Assembly (NCBI GenBank): GCA_002438605.1
Contig: DJPR01000034.1
Coordinates: 65,585 to 85,018, forward strand
DNA from: Ruminococcus sp. UBA6407
Lineage (GTDB): Bacteria > Bacillota > Clostridia > Oscillospirales > Ruminococcaceae
Reading direction: 5' to 3'
Length of the DNA: 19,434 nt
In this document: piece by piece, positions 16,008 to 19,434 of the stretch
Numbering within the stretch: position 1 is the first letter of the stretch
Layout: each line of letters begins with the position of its first letter
Program-made: the position numbers and the translations under genes
Notes under the pieces: model-generated
Databases searched by the model: none
What the model saw: the letters and a program-made list of their open reading frames with translations, nothing else
What the model was told of the DNA's origin: nothing

Positions 16008-19000
16008 ATGTACAAAAAAGCCATTGCCGGTGCAATTGCAATTATCTGTACTGTAAACGCACTCGGTATTGCTCCAAACTTTAACAAAAATTCATATTCT
16101 GCTAAATCTTATTCAATTAATGCTTATGCTGAGGGCGAGGAGGAAGCTAAGGTATATAATTTTGATGAAGATTATGCGGACACATCTTATTACAATTACT
16201 CCATGTCAAAAGTTTCGGGAACTGAATGGACTGTAGGCAGCAGTTACAAATACAGTATTATGAATATTAAGGCTACTCACAAGGATGTTGAAACCAACAA
16301 AACAGTTACCGACCTTAATGAATATGTGATTGGCTTGACGTATTTTTCAGATCAGCATGAAATTGATGTAAAGGCATGTAATTATGTTTATGTTCCTGAC
16401 GATATAATGGAATTACTTAATTCAAAAAATATTGTTCTGAAAGACGAGTCTAAGGTTCTTGCAATTGCAGCAAGTACATTCAGTAATCAAATATACATAA
16501 AATCAGTAGACCTTGACGGAATAGAATATATTGGTGACAGTGCTTTTTCAGGCTGTCCGTATATCACTGAAGAAACTATTCCTGAAAGCGTAAGATACAT
16601 GGGCAAAGGTGTATTTAAAGGTTCAGGACTTAAAACTCTTATATTTAAAAACAAGGTTTTAAACATTCCTGCAAGTTTTTGTGAAAATACCGTTGTTTCA
16701 AAAGTTGAATTCTCTTATCCGAAAATGGTAAAAAATATTGGTGAATCGGCATTTGCCAACACTGTACTTACAGATTACATTTTGCCTGCATCATCAGAAG
16801 ATGTTATAATTTCTAAAAAAGCATTTGCAAATTGTAAACAGCTTGCAAAAGCAATACTTCCGGATAATACAACCCAAATTGATACTGAAGCTTTCAGCGG
16901 ATGCACTGCATTATCAGCTGTTTCAATCGGCAATGGTGTAAGTAAGATTGGTGATAAAGCATTCTATGGATGTTCAACCCTTACTGATATTACTTTAAAT
17001 AACAGCATATTATCATTAGGTAAAAATGCATTTATGAATTGCACCAGCCTTGTTAACGCTCCTTCTTTCCCTGATAATATGGTAATGGACGAAGGTGTAT
17101 TCAAAGGCTGTAGTAAGCTTAAAAAAGTTTCATTGCCTTATTCAATGACTACTGTACCTATTGAAACCTTCGCTAACTGTACTTCTCTGACACAAATTGA
17201 ACTTGGAGAAAATGTCAATATAATTGGAAAAAGTGCTTTTAATTCCTGTACAAATCTTCAAGAAGTTACAATGTATGGATATGCAGCTATAATAGGTCAG
17301 ACTGCTTTTGCAAAATGCAGCAGTCTGAGAGAGCTACCTTTTAAAGAATGCGGTATTCTTAAAAGCAATGCATTTGAAGAGTGTACAGCTCTTACCAATA
17401 TTGATCTTATGGTAACAGGCGATTATATGTATTATGATGATACAAAAATAACAGGCACACCTGATTTTTCAAAAGACACTAAGCCTGCACTTGGTTATTA
17501 TGTATTTAAAAATTGTACAGGTTTGAAAACAGCTTCAGTTGAATCACCGCATTCATGGGGTTCAGGAACATTTTATGGCTGTTCTTCATTAACATCAGCA
17601 TATATTGGCATGAAAGGTTACACCTCTTTACCAACACATATTTTCTATGGCTGTTCATCTCTTACGGATTTAAAGAACACAGATTTTTCAACAATTAACT
17701 ATATTGGTGAAAGTGCATTCCAAAATTGTAAAGTTTTGAAAAATGTTACATTCCCTAATGTAATTGTTATAGAAAAGAATGCTTTTAACAGCTGCTATGA
17801 ACTTGAATCAATCTGCAATGGTGATATAATTGCCACAGACTATGGTGAGAGTTGTTTTGCAAATTGTAAAAACTTAAAGCAAAAGGTAAACAGCACAGCT
17901 TCAACTATTGATGCGTCTGCTTTTTCAGGTTCGGGTATTACTTCACTTTATATTAAAGGAACTGTAGGTAATACTGTTGTATTGGGTAGCAAAGCATTTT
18001 CTAATTGTGAGAATTTAACAAAGGTTGACATAATAATTCCTGACGGGATTGAATATTCAGTCGGCAGTGAGCTGTTTTCAAAGTGTCCTGTACTTACAAG
18101 CTGTAAATATACAGGCAGTGAAATTCCTGAAAGTATGTTTTTGAATTGTACAGAACTTGATGATTTGACATTGCCAAATGCCAAAAATGTAAAGAAAGCT
18201 GCATTTAAAAACTGTACAAAGCTTAAGTCAATTAAAGAAATGAGTTATCTAAACTCAATCGCAGGCGAAGCTTTTGCAAATTGCTCTGCTCTTACTAAAA
18301 CATATGCAAACGGTTCAACAACATTTGTAGGTGATTCACAGTATTCAGGATGTAGTTCTATATCTACAGCAAATGTATATGCACTTACACAAAGTATGTT
18401 TAAAAATTGTTCAGCACTTGGTTCAGTTACTCTTTCTGAAAATATAACAAGTATACCTCAAAATGCATTTTCAGGCTGTACAAATCTTTCATCAATCAAT
18501 CTTGAAAATATAAAATCTTTTGCAGCTTCTTCAATGGCTGGTACGGGAATTAAAAATCTTGAACTTAAATCAGTAAATGATATTGCAAGCAAGGCTTTTG
18601 ATTCATGCTTGGAGCTTGAATCAGTTAATCTTGAAGCTGATACTATTGCCGCATCTGCATTTATAAAATGTGCAAATATGACTAAAGCTGAAATCAGTGC
18701 AAATAAAATAGGAAGCAGTGCTTTTTCAGATTGTTCAAACTTAAAAGAACTTTATCTTAAAAACAGTGAAAATTATACACTTAGTCTTGTTGAAGATAAT
18801 GCATTCGCAAACACTTCACTTGAATATGCTGTAATCCCAGATTCAGTTGATACAATTGGCAAAAAAGCATTTGGTTATTTGAAAAACAAAGCAGTTAATG
18901 GATTTGAAATTGTCGGTACACCAGGTACGACAGCTGAAACTTATGCTAATGAAAATGGTTTTAGATTTGTTGACGCAAGTACATTTATTCCTGGAGTTGT

Positions 19001-19244
19001 TCTAGGTGATATAAATGGAGATAAAGTTATTGATGCTATTGACGCATCATTAGCACTTACTGAATATGCAGCTATTTCTACTAATCAGCCTTCTACATTT
19101 ACAACTGACAAACAGAAAGCTGCTGCCGATGTAAATGGCGATACCATTATAGATTCTATTGATGCTTCATACATTTTGAGCTATTATTCATATGTTTCAA
19201 TCGGCGGTAAAAATACATTTAAGCAATATTTGAATGAGCAGTAA
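16008..19244 (+). CDS. secreted BspA-type leucine-rich repeat protein with C-terminal dockerin
   Basis: A 1078-residue secreted protein. A signal peptide (about 1-41, ending AYA) is followed by an acidic stretch and a Ser/Tyr-rich segment to about 110. From about 160 to 990 runs a long series of BspA-type (LRR_5) leucine-rich repeats of the form IGxxAFxxCxxLxxIxLPxxV, with variants AFANC, AFSGC and AFYGC; I estimate 30 or more. The repeats keep a Cys after the AFxx core. The dockerin (about 999-1078) has loop 1 D1001, N1003, D1005, D1012 and loop 2 D1041, N1043, D1045, D1052, each followed by IDAS and a helix. No catalytic domain is present, so it is probably a binding or adhesion component docked on a cohesin scaffold. 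AGGGGG (15995-16000) precedes the ATG by 7 bases. The gene has its own promoter and terminator. Confidence 0.92.
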   Translation: MYKKAIAGAIAIICTVNALGIAPNFNKNSYSAKSYSINAYAEGEEEAKVYNFDEDYADTSYYNYSMSKVSGTEWTVGSSYKYSIMNIKATHKDVETNKTVTDLNEYVIGLTYFSDQHEIDVKACNYVYVPDDIMELLNSKNIVLKDESKVLAIAASTFSNQIYIKSVDLDGIEYIGDSAFSGCPYITEETIPESVRYMGKGVFKGSGLKTLIFKNKVLNIPASFCENTVVSKVEFSYPKMVKNIGESAFANTVLTDYILPASSEDVIISKKAFANCKQLAKAILPDNTTQIDTEAFSGCTALSAVSIGNGVSKIGDKAFYGCSTLTDITLNNSILSLGKNAFMNCTSLVNAPSFPDNMVMDEGVFKGCSKLKKVSLPYSMTTVPIETFANCTSLTQIELGENVNIIGKSAFNSCTNLQEVTMYGYAAIIGQTAFAKCSSLRELPFKECGILKSNAFEECTALTNIDLMVTGDYMYYDDTKITGTPDFSKDTKPALGYYVFKNCTGLKTASVESPHSWGSGTFYGCSSLTSAYIGMKGYTSLPTHIFYGCSSLTDLKNTDFSTINYIGESAFQNCKVLKNVTFPNVIVIEKNAFNSCYELESICNGDIIATDYGESCFANCKNLKQKVNSTASTIDASAFSGSGITSLYIKGTVGNTVVLGSKAFSNCENLTKVDIIIPDGIEYSVGSELFSKCPVLTSCKYTGSEIPESMFLNCTELDDLTLPNAKNVKKAAFKNCTKLKSIKEMSYLNSIAGEAFANCSALTKTYANGSTTFVGDSQYSGCSSISTANVYALTQSMFKNCSALGSVTLSENITSIPQNAFSGCTNLSSINLENIKSFAASSMAGTGIKNLELKSVNDIASKAFDSCLELESVNLEADTIAASAFIKCANMTKAEISANKIGSSAFSDCSNLKELYLKNSENYTLSLVEDNAFANTSLEYAVIPDSVDTIGKKAFGYLKNKAVNGFEIVGTPGTTAETYANENGFRFVDASTFIPGVVLGDINGDKVIDAIDASLALTEYAAISTNQPSTFTTDKQKAAADVNGDTIIDSIDASYILSYYSYVSIGGKNTFKQYLNEQ

Positions 19245-19330
19245 AACTGCTTTAAAATAATTATATTCCGATAACCGAAAGTTTTTTCAAAAATTTTTTG
19301 AGATATTGCAAGTCGAAAATTGAATATCAT

Positions 19331-19366
19331 ACATCGCTTCTCAGCAATGAGGAGCGATGTTTTATT
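19331..19366. terminator. terminator after the LRR-dockerin gene
   Basis: ACATCGCTTCTCA (19331-19343) pairs with 19348-19360 in a 13-base stem with one G-T pair and a GCAA tetraloop. TTTTATT follows. It lies 87 bases past the stop codon. It could also serve a leftward gene ending at 19385, although the T-run in that direction is poor. Confidence 0.85.
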
Positions 19367-19384
19367 CTAGTCAAGGAGATTTTT

Positions 19385-19434
19385 CTATACCAAATTTACG
19401 GCATCAAAATCCCATGCGAAGCAACCGTTCGCAG
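19385..19434 (-). CDS. possible C-terminal end of a leftward gene
   Basis: The last 50 bases of the window, read on the minus strand, contain an open frame of 15 codons ending in TAG at 19385-19387, with peptide ANGCFAWDFDAVNLV. The composition looks protein-like and the stop lies just before the terminator hairpin at 19331-19360, as a gene end would. With so little sequence the product cannot be named and the call may be wrong. Confidence 0.3.
   Translation of the reverse strand, partial: ANGCFAWDFDAVNLV

Overview
The window is AT-rich DNA from a Gram-positive, anaerobic, fibre-degrading gut or rumen bacterium, most likely a Ruminococcus or close relative (Oscillospiraceae). The strongest reasons are two secreted proteins that end in calcium-binding dockerin modules, one of them a GH5 subfamily 1 endoglucanase. 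The clostridial style of the other genes supports this: strong AGGAGG or GGGGG ribosome binding sites, sigma-A promoters with 17-base spacers, and a YlbJ-type membrane protein. I cannot name the species.

Layout from left to right. 77-1168 (+) is a YlbJ-like integral membrane protein. 1299-3065 (+) is the endoglucanase with a Thr/Ser linker and dockerin; it has its own promoter and terminator. 3298-4905 (+) is CTP synthase (pyrG), also closed by a terminator. 4968-6052 is a decayed stretch holding the C-terminal half of an IS4-family transposase and a startless reading frame. 6053-8389 (-) holds a lipase-like membrane-anchored hydrolase, a HAD phosphatase/phosphomutase and a translationally coupled 82-residue protein. 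8743-11831 (+) is a 988-residue secreted GLUG-repeat protein with a long, hairpin-rich leader, an internal 645-base near-identical duplication, and a 35-residue peptide gene close behind it. 12013-15707 (-) is an operon of asparagine synthetase (asnB), an HD-domain hydrolase and aspartate carbamoyltransferase (pyrB). 16008-19244 (+) is a 1078-residue BspA-type leucine-rich repeat protein ending in a dockerin. The right edge may hold the last 15 codons of a leftward gene.

Two themes recur. One is the cell exterior: the endoglucanase and LRR protein would be recruited to a cohesin scaffold through two visibly different dockerin types, while the GLUG protein is secreted without a dockerin. The other is nucleotide and aspartate metabolism: CTP synthase, and an asnB-HD-pyrB operon whose synthetase and carbamoyltransferase both consume aspartate. 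The pyrB product carries a C-terminal zinc-ribbon like the zinc domain of the separate regulatory chain PyrI, without the allosteric domain.

The features I would look at first are the 35-residue peptide gene, the PyrB-zinc-ribbon fusion, and the structured leader of the GLUG gene. No rRNA, tRNA or CRISPR array was seen.
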